The notes under the pieces were generated by a model. The model saw only the letters and a list, made by a program, of their open reading frames with translations, was not told the origin of the DNA and did not search any database. Of a DNA stretch of 64,000 bases, positions 1 to 8,487 are shown piece after piece. The translations under genes and the position numbers were made by a program. Numbering within the stretch: the first letter of the stretch is position 1; every line of letters begins with the position of its first letter. The stretch covers positions 53,140-117,139 of the forward strand of contig CAWELN010000026.1 in NCBI GenBank assembly GCA_963809795.1, given 5' to 3'. Source of the stretch: DASUAS01 sp963809795 (GTDB lineage Bacteria > Actinomycetota > Acidimicrobiia > IMCC26256 > DASPTH01).

Positions 1-268
1 CCATCTCCACGACCGCGACACCACCGGGGAGCAGCGCCCACTCGGCCTGGACCGGATCCCCGAGCGGCCCGGTGACCGTCACCTGCCGGCGCGATCCGCC
101 CCGCGCCGCGAGCAACGCGTCGAGCGTGCCCTCGCCGCCGTCGGCCAACGGCAGCTCCGCCACGTCCTCGAAGCCCGCGCGCCGCGCGCCGGCAGCCATC
201 GCCGTCGCCGCGGAGGCGGCGCTGAGCGTGCCCTTGAACTTGTCGGGGCACACGAGTGCAGCAACCAT
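1..268 (-). CDS. Glycerate kinase, N-terminal part (runs off the left edge)
   Basis: The first 89 codons of a glycerate kinase of the GarK/GlxK type, which phosphorylates D-glycerate for entry into glycolysis. The ATG at 268 opens MVAALVCPDKFKGTLSA, and PLADGGEGTLDALLAA follows at about residues 40-55. Both are hallmarks of this family: the DxFKGxLSA start and the ADGGEGT nucleotide/substrate loop. The rest lies beyond position 1. The start faces the treT gene on the other strand and overlaps its longest reading, so the two genes must share a very short promoter region. Family call is firm; preference for 2- or 3-phosphoglycerate as product cannot be told. Confidence 0.88.
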   Translation of the reverse strand, partial: MVAALVCPDKFKGTLSAASAATAMAAGARRAGFEDVAELPLADGGEGTLDALLAARGGSRRQVTVTGPLGDPVQAEWALLPGGVAVVEM

Positions 269-1572
269 CAGTCGATAGATTGACCGAGTCCCAGTCGCTC
301 TGCACCACCGGAGACTCCGTGCTCGACCGTGTCCCGCTGCTCGAAAAGAACCTCGACGACTACGCGGGCGTCGTCGGGAGTGATGTCGTCGAACGGATCC
401 GGGAGCTCGCCGCACCCCTGCGTGAGGCGCGGGTGCTCCACCTCAACGCGACCGCGTACGGCGGCGGCGTCGCCGAGCTGCTGGCGACCCACGTCCCCCT
501 GCTCCGCAGCGCCGGCATCGACGCCGACTGGCAGGTGATGCACGGCAGCGACGAGTTCTTCGCGGTCACGAAAGCCGTGCACAACGGCTTGCAGGGCGCC
601 GACATCGACTGGACCCCGGCGATGCAGCGCATCTACCTGGAGAAGGTCCTCGACAACGCGCTGCTGCTCGAAGGCCACTACGACTTCGTGGTCATCCACG
701 ACCCCCAGCCCGCAGCCATGCTCAGCTTCCTGCGCGAGCGCCTCGGCGGCCAGATGGGCGACACCACGTGGATCTGGCGCTGCCACATCGACCTCACCGA
801 CGCCAACCCCGCGGTGTGGGAGTTCTTCCGTCCGTTCGTCGAGCTGCACGACGCGTCGGTCTGGACCATGCCCGAGTTCGTGCCGAAGTCGCTCGAGATG
901 GCGCACGTGCTGCACGCGCCGCCGTGCATCGACCCGCTCTCGGTGAAGAACCTCGAGCTGGCGATGCCGTTCTGCCAGGAGCTCACCCGCCAGTACGGCG
1001 TCGACGTGCACCGCCCGATCGTCTGCCAGGTCAGCCGCTTCGATCCGTGGAAGGACCCGGTCGGCGTGATCCAGGCCTTCCGCCTCGTGCGCGAGCGGGT
1101 CCCCGACGCGCAGCTCGTGCTCGCGGGCTCGATGGCGACCGACGACCCGGAAGGGTTCCGGGTGTGGGACGAGACCGAGGCCGCACGCGCCGGTGACCGC
1201 GACATCTACCTGCTGTCGAACCTGCACCAGGTCGGTTCGGTGCAGATCAACGCGTTTCAACGGATCGCCGACGTGGTGCTCCAGAAGTCGCTGCGGGAGG
1301 GCTTCGGCCTCACCGTGAGCGAGGGGCTCTGGAAGGGACGACCCGTGATCGGTGGGCGTGCCGGCGGGATCAAGCTCCAGATCCGCGAGGGCTACGACGG
1401 CTACCTGGTCGACTCGGTCGAGGAGTGCGCGCAGCGCACCATCGATTTGCTCGCCGACCCCGTCGGCGCCGATGCACTCGGCGCGCAGGGCAAAGAACAC
1501 GTGCGCGAGCACTTCCTCTCGACGCGCGAGCTCGAGGACTGGCTGACCCTGTTCGGGGCCCTGCGCGCATGA
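256..1572 (+). CDS. treT: Trehalose glycosyl-transferring synthase (TreT-like, GT4)
   Basis: A GT4 retaining glycosyltransferase of up to 438 residues, resembling TreT, which joins NDP-glucose and glucose to trehalose in one reversible step. Visible features: the sugar-acceptor region LNATAYGGGVAELL near residue 70, HIDLTDANP near residue 175, the nucleotide-sugar site CQVSRFDPWKDP near residue 260, and LREGFGLTVSEGLWKG near residue 345 (the E-x7-E donor motif). The longest reading begins at a GTG at 256 and overlaps the divergent glycerate kinase start by 13 bases. A GTG at 319, five bases after a GGAG, is an attractive alternative start. The stop overlaps the otsA ATG (ATGA), so the two are translationally coupled. 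Retaining GT4 is certain; TreT rather than another glucosyltransferase rests on sequence memory plus the otsA/otsB context. Confidence 0.85.
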   Translation: MQQPSVDRLTESQSLCTTGDSVLDRVPLLEKNLDDYAGVVGSDVVERIRELAAPLREARVLHLNATAYGGGVAELLATHVPLLRSAGIDADWQVMHGSDEFFAVTKAVHNGLQGADIDWTPAMQRIYLEKVLDNALLLEGHYDFVVIHDPQPAAMLSFLRERLGGQMGDTTWIWRCHIDLTDANPAVWEFFRPFVELHDASVWTMPEFVPKSLEMAHVLHAPPCIDPLSVKNLELAMPFCQELTRQYGVDVHRPIVCQVSRFDPWKDPVGVIQAFRLVRERVPDAQLVLAGSMATDDPEGFRVWDETEAARAGDRDIYLLSNLHQVGSVQINAFQRIADVVLQKSLREGFGLTVSEGLWKGRPVIGGRAGGIKLQIREGYDGYLVDSVEECAQRTIDLLADPVGADALGAQGKEHVREHFLSTRELEDWLTLFGALRA

Positions 1573-2939
1573 TGCTCGTCACGCACCGGGGCCCCTACCG
1601 GTTCTCGGTGCAAGACGATGGTTCGTTCGCGTCCACGCGTGGAGCGGGGGGAATCGTCAGCGCACTCCTGCCGCTCGTGAGCGGCAACGACACCGGCGAA
1701 CGGCAGGCGTGGGTGGCGGCCGCGATCGACGACGACGACCGGGCCGCGATCGCGGCCGATGCGGTCGAGGTGCCCGGCATCGACCTCCACCTGCTCGACC
1801 TCGAACCCGGTCTGCACCGCCAGCACTACGACGTGATCTCGAACGCGGTGCTGTGGTTCCTGCATCATGGGCTGTTCGACCTCGCCCGCCGGCCCCGCTT
1901 CGACCGCTACCTGCGTGACGCGTGGGACGGCTACGTCGCGGTGAACGCCGCGTTCGCCAAGGCCATCACCGACGACGCCAAGGACGGCGAGCGGGTACTG
2001 GTGCACGACTACCAGCTGGCCCTGGTGCCCGGCATCGTGCGGGCGGACCGCCCCGACCTGAAGATCACGCATTTCACCCACACGCCCTTCTGCGGCCCCA
2101 ACTCGATCCGGGTGCTGCCGACCGACATGGCCGAGGCGTTGTGTGCCTCCATGGCTGTGGTGCCGAGCGGGTTCCACACCGAGCGGTGGGCACGCGCCTA
2201 CGTGGCATCGGCGACCGAGGTGCTCGGGAAGCCCCCGATGGAGCCGTACGCAACGCCGCTGGGCCCGGACCCCGCCGCGCTCGCCGCGCTGGCTGCGTCG
2301 CCCGCGGCCAGGCGCGCCGCCCTCGAGCTCGACGAGCTGGTGGGCGACCGCAAGCTGGTGCTGCGCAGCGACCGCATCGACCTGTCGAAGAACATCGTGC
2401 GCGGGTTCCACGTGTACGACGAGCTCCTCGCCACCCACCCCGAATGGCGCGACCGCGTCGTGTTCGTCGCCATGCTCAACCGGTCGCGCGAGAACCTGGC
2501 CGAGTACCTCGCCTACGAGCAGGAGGTCCACCAGGCGGCGGCGCGGGTGAACGACCGCTGGGGCACCGACGACTGGCAACCCGTCGTGGTCCACACACGT
2601 GACGACTACGAGCAGACCATCGCCGGCTTCACCCGCTTCGACGCCCTCCTGGTGAACCCGGTGAAGGACGGCCTGAACCTCGTGGCCAAGGAAGGCCCGC
2701 TGCTCAATCGCCGCGACGGCGTGGTGCTCCTCTCGCCGGAGGCGGGTGCGTACGAGGAGCTCGCCGACGCGGCGCTGGCCATCCACCCGTACGACATCGA
2801 ACAGGGCGCGCACGCCCTGCACACCGCGCTCGCCATGCCCGACGACGAACGCGCCGCGCGCGCGACGCGGCTGTGCGAGCTCGCCGAGGTGCACACGCCG
2901 CAGAGCTGGTTGCGCGAGCTGCTCAACCAGGCGCGCTGA
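1569..2939 (+). CDS. otsA: Trehalose-6-phosphate synthase (GT20)
   Basis: Makes trehalose-6-phosphate from NDP-glucose and glucose-6-phosphate in the cytosol. The 456-residue protein carries the GT20 landmarks: GGIVSALLPL (28-36), VHDYQLALVPG (145-155), THTPFCGPNSIRVLP (170-184), the phosphate/nucleotide-binding RSDRIDLSKN (266-275) and DGLNLVAKEG (367-376). I chose the ATG at 1569 because it overlaps the treT stop as ATGA; the frame stays open upstream without a sensible start. It converges with otsB, the last 17 bases of the two genes overlapping. The N-terminus is short compared with classical OtsA and lacks the usual RLP(V/I) start, as in many actinobacterial homologues. Confidence 0.9.
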   Translation: MMLVTHRGPYRFSVQDDGSFASTRGAGGIVSALLPLVSGNDTGERQAWVAAAIDDDDRAAIAADAVEVPGIDLHLLDLEPGLHRQHYDVISNAVLWFLHHGLFDLARRPRFDRYLRDAWDGYVAVNAAFAKAITDDAKDGERVLVHDYQLALVPGIVRADRPDLKITHFTHTPFCGPNSIRVLPTDMAEALCASMAVVPSGFHTERWARAYVASATEVLGKPPMEPYATPLGPDPAALAALAASPAARRAALELDELVGDRKLVLRSDRIDLSKNIVRGFHVYDELLATHPEWRDRVVFVAMLNRSRENLAEYLAYEQEVHQAAARVNDRWGTDDWQPVVVHTRDDYEQTIAGFTRFDALLVNPVKDGLNLVAKEGPLLNRRDGVVLLSPEAGAYEELADAALAIHPYDIEQGAHALHTALAMPDDERAARATRLCELAEVHTPQSWLRELLNQAR

Positions 2940-3708
2940 GCGCGTCGCCGAGCGACTCCAGCACTTCCGCCAGGCCGGCCGGACCGTCGACCACGACGTC
3001 GGCCCGGTGCACCTCGGGAGGGCTCTCGGGCGACGCCACGCCGATGCTCACGCCGTGGCGGAGTACACCGTCGCGTTCGAGCGCGTGCAGCGCCGCGAAG
3101 GCGGGGAGATCGCCGGCGTCGTCCCCCGCGAACGCGGCCACCGATGCGCCGCGGGCGAGGTCGGCGACGGTGGTGCCCTTGTCGACGGGAACCGGCGGCC
3201 GCAGCTCGACCGCCATCCGTCCCCGCAGCGGTCCCTCCAGCCGCAGGCGCGCCGCCGCCTCGTCGGCCCACGCCAACGCCTCGGCCCCGCGGTCGGGCTG
3301 GGTGCGCCAGTGGATGGTGACGGCCACACTCCCCTTGCGCTCCACCAGCAGCCCGGGCAGTGCCTCGTCGGCCTCGTCGGCGGCACGCGCGATCGCGCCC
3401 ACCCAGGGCCGGACGCGGTCGTCGACCACCACCTCGCCGTCGACGATCCGTTCGAGGCCGTAGGCGCCGACGTAGCCCAGCCCGTCGATGTCGAGCGCAT
3501 CCCGCAGGAACGCGGCGGGTCGGCCGCTCACCACGACCACCGTCCGCAACACCGGCACGAGCCGGGCCAGCGCGGCGCGGGCCGCGGGGAGCACCGCGGC
3601 CGCGCCGGGGTCGCGGACGATCGGCGCGAGAGAACCGTCGAAGTCGGCGAAGAACGCGCTGGCGGCGGGATCGTCGACGAACGGTCGCAGCGCGGGCGGC
3701 AGGGCCAC
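2923..3708 (-). CDS. otsB: Trehalose-6-phosphate phosphatase (HAD family)
   Basis: Removes phosphate from trehalose-6-phosphate to give trehalose. The 261-residue protein has HAD motif I as FADFDGSLAPI (nucleophile Asp22, acid/base Asp24), motif II VVVSGRP near residue 60, a motif III lysine in PVDKGTTVADLA near residue 175, and motif IV GDDAGDLPAF near 193. Motif I has Ser where most members have Thr (DxDGT), a mild change. The gene lies tail to tail with otsA, completing the OtsAB route beside TreT. Confidence 0.92.
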   Translation of the reverse strand: MALPPALRPFVDDPAASAFFADFDGSLAPIVRDPGAAAVLPAARAALARLVPVLRTVVVVSGRPAAFLRDALDIDGLGYVGAYGLERIVDGEVVVDDRVRPWVGAIARAADEADEALPGLLVERKGSVAVTIHWRTQPDRGAEALAWADEAAARLRLEGPLRGRMAVELRPPVPVDKGTTVADLARGASVAAFAGDDAGDLPAFAALHALERDGVLRHGVSIGVASPESPPEVHRADVVVDGPAGLAEVLESLGDALSAPG

Positions 3709-3728
3709 GACGCTTCCCCCTCCGGTGG

Positions 3729-4229
3729 CTACGCCGTGCCGATGATCACGAGGCAGTCGGCCTCCGACGCGCCCGCGGGCGGATTGGAGGGATACGGCTG
3801 CACCTGCGCGCCGTTCGGCACCCCGTACAGCGCGAGCAGGGCGCCCTCACGGTCGAACCCCTTGAGGCACTCGACCACGGTGCCGGCGCGCTCGCGGCTC
3901 AGGTTCGCGGGCGTCTGCATGTTGTACCCGGTGCTCTTGAGCTGGTCGGTCAGGATCTGGGCCCGGCCCTGCACCCCTGACGCGTTGTAGACCTTGACCC
4001 GCACCTGCGCCGCCGGGCGCAGGCCGCTCGTCGTCGACGAGCTCCCGGGCCGACTGGTGGGTGTGGTCCTGCTGGTGACGGTGGCGACGCTCGTGCTGGG
4101 CCCGCTGTCGTCGAGGATCTGCAACCCGACGATCCCGAGGATCACGGCCAGGCCGACGACGATCGCCCCGCGCGCCCCCGGGGACGTCCCCGGAACCCGT
4201 GAGGAACCGCCGCCACGCGAGGCGGTCAC
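3729..4229 (-). CDS. LytR_C-domain membrane-anchored protein (VirR-like)
   Basis: A 166-residue protein with a short basic N-terminus, one membrane segment (about residues 21-40), a Ser/Thr/Pro-rich linker, then a LytR_C domain starting at VRVKVYNASGVQGRA (about residue 77). Such proteins sit outside the membrane and influence cell-envelope processes; mycobacterial VirR is the studied relative. The start codon overlaps the stop of the upstream DUF3263 gene (ATGA), the same pairing as the mycobacterial Rv0430-Rv0431 genes. The domain call is firm; the exact role is not known from sequence. Confidence 0.82.
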   Translation of the reverse strand: MTASRGGGSSRVPGTSPGARGAIVVGLAVILGIVGLQILDDSGPSTSVATVTSRTTPTSRPGSSSTTSGLRPAAQVRVKVYNASGVQGRAQILTDQLKSTGYNMQTPANLSRERAGTVVECLKGFDREGALLALYGVPNGAQVQPYPSNPPAGASEADCLVIIGTA

Positions 4230-4525
4230 CGCGACCCCGGATCCGCCTGACGGCCTTCGAGGCGCTCACGCCTGCGTCGGTCGCGTTCTCGGCGGACCCG
4301 TTTCACGGTGAGAGGGTCGTAGTCGTACGCCTCGGGCACCTCGACGAGGTGCCGGAGGATCTCGTAGTACCGGGTCGCAGAGACCCCGAGCTCGGTGCGG
4401 ATCGCCGCCTCCTTCGGTCCGGGGCGACTCCACCAGCCCCGCTCGAAGTCGAGAATGGCACGATCGCGCCGCGAGAGGCCCATCAGGCCCGGATCCTCGT
4501 CCCCCGACCATCCAGGGTCAAGCAT
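4226..4525 (-). CDS. DUF3263 protein
   Basis: A 99-residue protein matching actinobacterial DUF3263: LSRRDRAILDFERGWW (about 17-32), then KEAAIRTELGVSATRYYEIL, which looks like a helix-turn-helix, and an Arg-rich tail. This suggests nucleic-acid binding, although no function is established. It overlaps the LytR_C gene by four bases, so the two are probably made together. Confidence 0.85.
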   Translation of the reverse strand: MLDPGWSGDEDPGLMGLSRRDRAILDFERGWWSRPGPKEAAIRTELGVSATRYYEILRHLVEVPEAYDYDPLTVKRVRRERDRRRRERLEGRQADPGSR

Positions 4526-4583
4526 TTCGGGTTTCTGACGGTCCGATTCCGGGGGTTCTGTCCGGTCCGGAGCGGCGCCCGGG

Positions 4584-5660
4584 TCAGACGATGACGCTGC
4601 GGATGACCTCGCCCGCCTCCATGGCCCGGAAGGCGTCGTTCACCTCGTCGAGGGAGATGTGGCGCGAGACCATCGAGCCGACGTCGAGGCGTCCGGTCTC
4701 GACCAGTTGCACGAAGCGCGGGAAGTCGCGCCGCACCTGGGCCGAGCCGTACATGCACCCGAGGAGCTGCTTGTTGCCGGCGAAGAGCGACATGGCCGGG
4801 AAGGTCACCTGGGCGTCGAAGCGGGCCATGCCGACGACGACCGCGGTACCGCCCCGGCGGGCGACCTCGTAGGCCTGCAGGATCGTCTCGGGGAGCCCGA
4901 TCACCTCGAACGCGTAGTCGGTGCCACGACCGCCGGTGGCGGCGCGGATCTGCTCCACCGGGTCGCCCTCGGTGGGGTCGATCAGGTCGGTGGCGCCGAA
5001 CTGCTCCGCGGTCTTGCGCTTCATCTCCACCGGGTCGACCGCGAAGATCCGTGACGCGCCGGCGATGCGAGCGCCCTGGAGCACCGACTGGCCCACACCC
5101 CCGCACCCGATCACCGTCACCGTCGACCCGGGCCGGATCTGCGCGGTGTTGAGCGCGGCGCCGACACCGGTGGTGACGCCGCATCCGATGAGCGCGAGCT
5201 GTTCAGCGGGGAGATCGCTCTCCACCTTCACCAGCATCGACTCGTCGACGGTCATCTCGTCGGCAAAGGTGCCGAGCCCACTCATCCCGATCACGCTGCT
5301 GCCGTCGGCGCGCGTCCCCTTGGACACCATCGAATGCGCCCCCATCTGCTCACACAGCTGCGACTGGTCACGCAGGCAGAAGAAGCAGTTGCCGCACGCG
5401 GGGACGAAGGATGCGATCACACGGTCGCCCTTGCCCACGCGGCTGACCTCGCTGCCCACCGCCAGCACCGTGCCCGCCCCCTCGTGCCCGAGGATGGCGG
5501 GCGGTGGCAGCGGCACGTTGCCGTTGGCCATGCTCAGGTCGGAGTGGCAGACACCGCTCGCGTCGATGTGCACGAGGACGTCGCGCGGGCCCATCGCCGC
5601 CGCGGCCACCTCCTCGACGACCATCGGCTCGTTGTATCCGGTGAGGATCGCGGCTCTCAT
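4584..5660 (-). CDS. Zinc-dependent alcohol dehydrogenase (MDR superfamily)
   Basis: A 358-residue medium-chain dehydrogenase that oxidises an alcohol or aldehyde adduct using NAD(P) or a bound nicotinoprotein cofactor. Catalytic zinc ligands are the Cys in GVCHSD (about residue 37) and the His-Glu pair in GHEGAG (about 59-60). The structural zinc loop has four cysteines, CGNCFFC plus a later Cys (about 89-103). The Rossmann turn is GCGGVGQS near 180. I start at the ATG at 5660, preceded by AGGGGGAACC; the frame is open upstream into the tRNA region. The substrate cannot be told; NDMA-dependent alcohol dehydrogenases and S-hydroxymethyl-thiol dehydrogenases are close families. Confidence 0.88.
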   Translation of the reverse strand: MRAAILTGYNEPMVVEEVAAAAMGPRDVLVHIDASGVCHSDLSMANGNVPLPPPAILGHEGAGTVLAVGSEVSRVGKGDRVIASFVPACGNCFFCLRDQSQLCEQMGAHSMVSKGTRADGSSVIGMSGLGTFADEMTVDESMLVKVESDLPAEQLALIGCGVTTGVGAALNTAQIRPGSTVTVIGCGGVGQSVLQGARIAGASRIFAVDPVEMKRKTAEQFGATDLIDPTEGDPVEQIRAATGGRGTDYAFEVIGLPETILQAYEVARRGGTAVVVGMARFDAQVTFPAMSLFAGNKQLLGCMYGSAQVRRDFPRFVQLVETGRLDVGSMVSRHISLDEVNDAFRAMEAGEVIRSVIV

Positions 5661-5696
5661 GGTTCCCCCTCGTCGACGTTGCGGTTCGGACTCGCG

Positions 5697-5769
5697 AGCC
5701 GGGTGTCGGAATCGAACCGACGACATCTTCTTTACAAGAGAAGTGCTCTACCAACTGAGCTAACCCGGC
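5697..5769 (-). tRNA. tRNA-Thr (anticodon UGU)
   Basis: Read on the minus strand, 5769 to 5697 folds as a tRNA: acceptor GCCGGGT with ACCCGGC, D-arm GCTCAGTTGGTAGAGC, anticodon stem CTTCT/AGAAG around the loop CTTGTAA (anticodon TGT), and T-arm TCGGTTCGATTCCGA. The discriminator base is U and CCA is not encoded. It lies between the dehydrogenase and rlmB genes. Confidence 0.95.
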
Positions 5770-5782
5770 GAACCGCGAAAGG

Positions 5783-6577
5783 CTATCCCGCGCGTCGACG
5801 CGCGATCTCGGTACATGCGACCGCGGCGGCCGCGCTGACGTTCAGCGACGCGATGTGACCGTGCATCGGGATCGATGCGACCACGTCGCAGCGTGCCCGC
5901 GCGAGGCGCGACAGTCCGCGACCCTCGGCACCGAGGACGAGCACGAGAGGTGCATCGGCGACGGTCAGCTCGAACAGCGACTGCTCACCGTCGGCGTCGA
6001 GACCGGCGCACCAGACGCCGGCGCGGCGAGCGCGGTCGAGCGCGCCCGGGATGCCGGACACGAACGCGATGGGCAGGTACTCGATCGCGCCGGCCGCCGC
6101 CTTCGCCACCGCGGGTGTGAGCCCGACGGCGCGATGGGTGGCGAGCACCAGCCCCGTCGCGCCCGCGGTCTCGGCGCTGCGCATCACCGCGCCCAGGTTC
6201 TGCGGGTCGGTGACGCCGTCGAGCGCGACGAGGAAGGCGCGCGGGTCGCCGAGGAGATCGTCCAGCTCCGAGGTCGGCACCGGCGCCGCGAACGCGACGA
6301 CCCCTTGGGGCGCGCCGGTGCGGGCCCGGCGCTCGATCTGGTCGGTGGGCACCCGCCGGATCCGCACCCCGGCACCCTCGGCGAGGGCTGCGATCTCGGC
6401 GACGACCGGGGCATCGCCGGCGTCGCTGGAGAGCCAGAGGTCGTGGACCCGCCGCCGTCGGGCAACCAGGAGCTCCCGTACCGCCTGACGCCCCTCGACC
6501 TGCTGCCCGAGATCACGCCGCTCCCGCTTGGGCTCGGCCGGACGCCGTCGGGCGTCGCGGTGGCCGCGGCCGCTCAT
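5783..6577 (-). CDS. rlmB: 23S rRNA 2'-O-methyltransferase RlmB (SpoU family)
   Basis: Methylates the 2'-OH of a guanosine in the peptidyl-transferase region of 23S rRNA (G2251 in E. coli) using SAM through a trefoil-knot domain. The 264-residue protein has a basic N-terminal tail, a substrate-binding domain, then the SpoU motifs: 1, DPQNLGAVMRSAETAGA (about 123-139); 2, LVLGAEGRGLS (about 212-222); 3, IPMHGHIASLNVSAAAAV (about 234-251). Its start overlaps the cysS stop as ATGA, as in the conserved carD-ispDF-cysS-rlmB array. Confidence 0.93.
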   Translation of the reverse strand: MSGRGHRDARRRPAEPKRERRDLGQQVEGRQAVRELLVARRRRVHDLWLSSDAGDAPVVAEIAALAEGAGVRIRRVPTDQIERRARTGAPQGVVAFAAPVPTSELDDLLGDPRAFLVALDGVTDPQNLGAVMRSAETAGATGLVLATHRAVGLTPAVAKAAAGAIEYLPIAFVSGIPGALDRARRAGVWCAGLDADGEQSLFELTVADAPLVLVLGAEGRGLSRLARARCDVVASIPMHGHIASLNVSAAAAVACTEIARRRAG

Positions 6578-7950
6578 CGGTGCCAGATGGTGCCGCCGGG
6601 CGTGTCCTCCAGCTTGATGCCGCGGGCCGCGAGCTCGTCGCGGATCTGGTCGGCCCGCGCGAAGTCGCGCGCGGCGCGGGCCTCGTCGCGCTCGCGCACC
6701 AACGCATCGATCGCCGCGTCGTCATCCTCGGCCGGGGCGGCGTCGTCGGCGAGGTCGAGGCCGAGGACCGCGCTCAGCTCCCGGATCGCGGTCACCAGCC
6801 TCCCCGCCCGGGCGTCGTCGCCCTCGTCGATGAGACGGTTCGCATCCCGCGCCGCCTCGAAGAGCACCGCCAGCGCGTGCGCGGTGTCGAAGTCGTCGTC
6901 CATCGCCGCCCGGAACCGGTCCAGCGTCTCGGCATCGGCGGTCGAGCCCGTGGCGGCCCCCGAGGCGTCGGCACGCCGGAACAGCGCGTCCAGGCGCTCG
7001 ATCGCCTTGGCCGCGGCGGTCAGCTCCGCGGGACCGAGATCGGCGGCGCGCCGGTAGTGCGTCTGGAGCATGGCCAGCCGGACGGCGCGGGCGTCGAAGT
7101 CGGCCAGCGCCTCGTCGACGGTGGTGAAGTTCCCGAGCGACTTCGACATCTTCTCGCCGCCGATCGTCACCATGCCCGAGTGGATCCAGTGCCGGGCGAA
7201 GTCGTGGCCGGCGGCTCCCGCCTGCGCCCGCTCGTTCTCGTGGTGCGGGAACGTGAGGTCCTCGCCACCGCCGTGGAGGTCGAAGCCCTCGCCGAGCAGG
7301 TCGAGCGCCATCGCCGAGCACTCGATGTGCCATCCCGGCCGGCCGCGGCCCCAGGGCGAGTCCCACGCCGGCTCGCCGGGCTTGGCCGCCTTCCAGAGCG
7401 CGAAGTCCATGGGGCTGCGCTTCGCCTCGTCGACGTCGACCCGTGCGCCGGCCGACTCCCGGAGCTCCGCCAAGGAACGGTGCGGCAGCGCGCCGTACCC
7501 CTCGAAGCTCTCGACGTCGAAGTAGACGCCTTGACCCGGCACCTCGTACGCGTGCCCCCGGTCGACCAGCTCACCGATGAGCCGGAGCATGCGGTCGATG
7601 TAGTCGGTGGCGTGGGGACGGTAGTCGGCCTCCCGCACGCCGAGGCGGGCCATCTGGTCGAAGTACACCGTCTCGTACTCGCGGGCGACGTCCGACTCGG
7701 TCCGGCCTTCGCGTGCGGCCCGGGCGATGATCTTGTCCTCGACGTCGGTCACGTTGCTCACGTACGTCACCTCGAACCCCGCCCACTCGAGGTAGCGGCG
7801 GATGGTGTCGAAGGCGACCGCGGTGCGCGCGTTGCCGATGTGCGGCGAGTCGTAGACCGTCGGGCCGCAGACGTACATCGACACCCGACCCGGATCGCGC
7901 GTCTTCAGCTCGACGGTGTCGCGGAGGAGCGTGTCGCGGATGCGAACCAT
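6574..7950 (-). CDS. cysS: Cysteinyl-tRNA synthetase
   Basis: Class I aminoacyl-tRNA synthetase charging tRNA-Cys, 458 residues. The first zinc ligand is in MYVCGPTVYD (about residue 27), the HIGH-type motif is HIGNARTAVAFD, the remaining zinc ligands sit in WHIECSAMA and the GGGEDLTFPHHENE stretch, and the KMSKS loop is GGEKMSKSLGN. I start at the ATG at 7950 (MVRIRDTLL); the reading frame extends upstream only into non-conserved sequence. It is coupled to rlmB by a four-base overlap and lies 34 bases after ispF. Confidence 0.96.
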   Translation of the reverse strand: MVRIRDTLLRDTVELKTRDPGRVSMYVCGPTVYDSPHIGNARTAVAFDTIRRYLEWAGFEVTYVSNVTDVEDKIIARAAREGRTESDVAREYETVYFDQMARLGVREADYRPHATDYIDRMLRLIGELVDRGHAYEVPGQGVYFDVESFEGYGALPHRSLAELRESAGARVDVDEAKRSPMDFALWKAAKPGEPAWDSPWGRGRPGWHIECSAMALDLLGEGFDLHGGGEDLTFPHHENERAQAGAAGHDFARHWIHSGMVTIGGEKMSKSLGNFTTVDEALADFDARAVRLAMLQTHYRRAADLGPAELTAAAKAIERLDALFRRADASGAATGSTADAETLDRFRAAMDDDFDTAHALAVLFEAARDANRLIDEGDDARAGRLVTAIRELSAVLGLDLADDAAPAEDDDAAIDALVRERDEARAARDFARADQIRDELAARGIKLEDTPGGTIWHR

Positions 7951-7984
7951 GGCGGATCGAGGGTAGTGGTCGGCCGCGCCCGGC

Positions 7985-8473
7985 TCAGTCGGTTTCCAAC
8001 AGCGCGACGGCCCAACACGCGATGCCTTCGGCGCGCCCGACCGCGCCGATGCCCTCACCCCGCTTGGGCGTCACCGAGACGAACGCGCCGTCGAGCGCCG
8101 CCGTGAGGTTGGCGGCCATGGCGGCGAGGTGGGGCGCGAGACGCGGCCGCTCGGCATTGATCACGACGTCGACGTTCACGACCCGCCAACCGGCGGTACG
8201 GGTGCGCTGCACCACGTCGCGGAGCAGCTCGATCGACGAGGCGTCGCGGTAGGCGTCGTCCGACGCCGGGAACAGGGCGCCGAGGTCGGGCAGGCCGGCC
8301 GGCCCGAGCAGGGCGTCGGCGACCGCGTGGCACACCGCGTCGGCGTCGGAGTGCCCGGCCAGCCCGAAGCCGGGACCGTCGATGGTGACGCCGCCGAGCA
8401 CGAGTGGCCGCGGCGTCGCGCCCGGGTCGGCGAACGGGTGCACGTCGTACCCGAGGCCCACGCGGATGCTCAC
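7985..8473 (-). CDS. ispF: 2-C-methyl-D-erythritol 2,4-cyclodiphosphate synthase
   Basis: Cyclises CDP-methylerythritol 2-phosphate in the MEP isoprenoid pathway. The 162-residue product from the GTG at 8473 has the metal site GYDVHPF (Asp and His), LAGHSDADAVCHAV (second metal His) and the C-terminal KRGEGIGAVGRAEG. The frame stays open upstream through the REP-like repeats, adding a repetitive SVSEPGIPASSERPM peptide; family length and start argue that this extension is not protein. ispD lies 175 bases upstream, an unusually wide gap for this pair, filled by the repeats. Confidence 0.93.
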   Translation of the reverse strand: MSIRVGLGYDVHPFADPGATPRPLVLGGVTIDGPGFGLAGHSDADAVCHAVADALLGPAGLPDLGALFPASDDAYRDASSIELLRDVVQRTRTAGWRVVNVDVVINAERPRLAPHLAAMAANLTAALDGAFVSVTPKRGEGIGAVGRAEGIACWAVALLETD

Positions 8474-8487
8474 GGTCACGACCCACA

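Noticed and set aside
268..1512. Long open frame on the minus strand opposite treT
   Set aside because: In GC-rich DNA the antisense frames of real genes stay open; its composition is Val/Arg/Asp/His-rich and without motifs. The same holds for the long plus-strand frames opposite clpC, ftsH, nadB and cysS.
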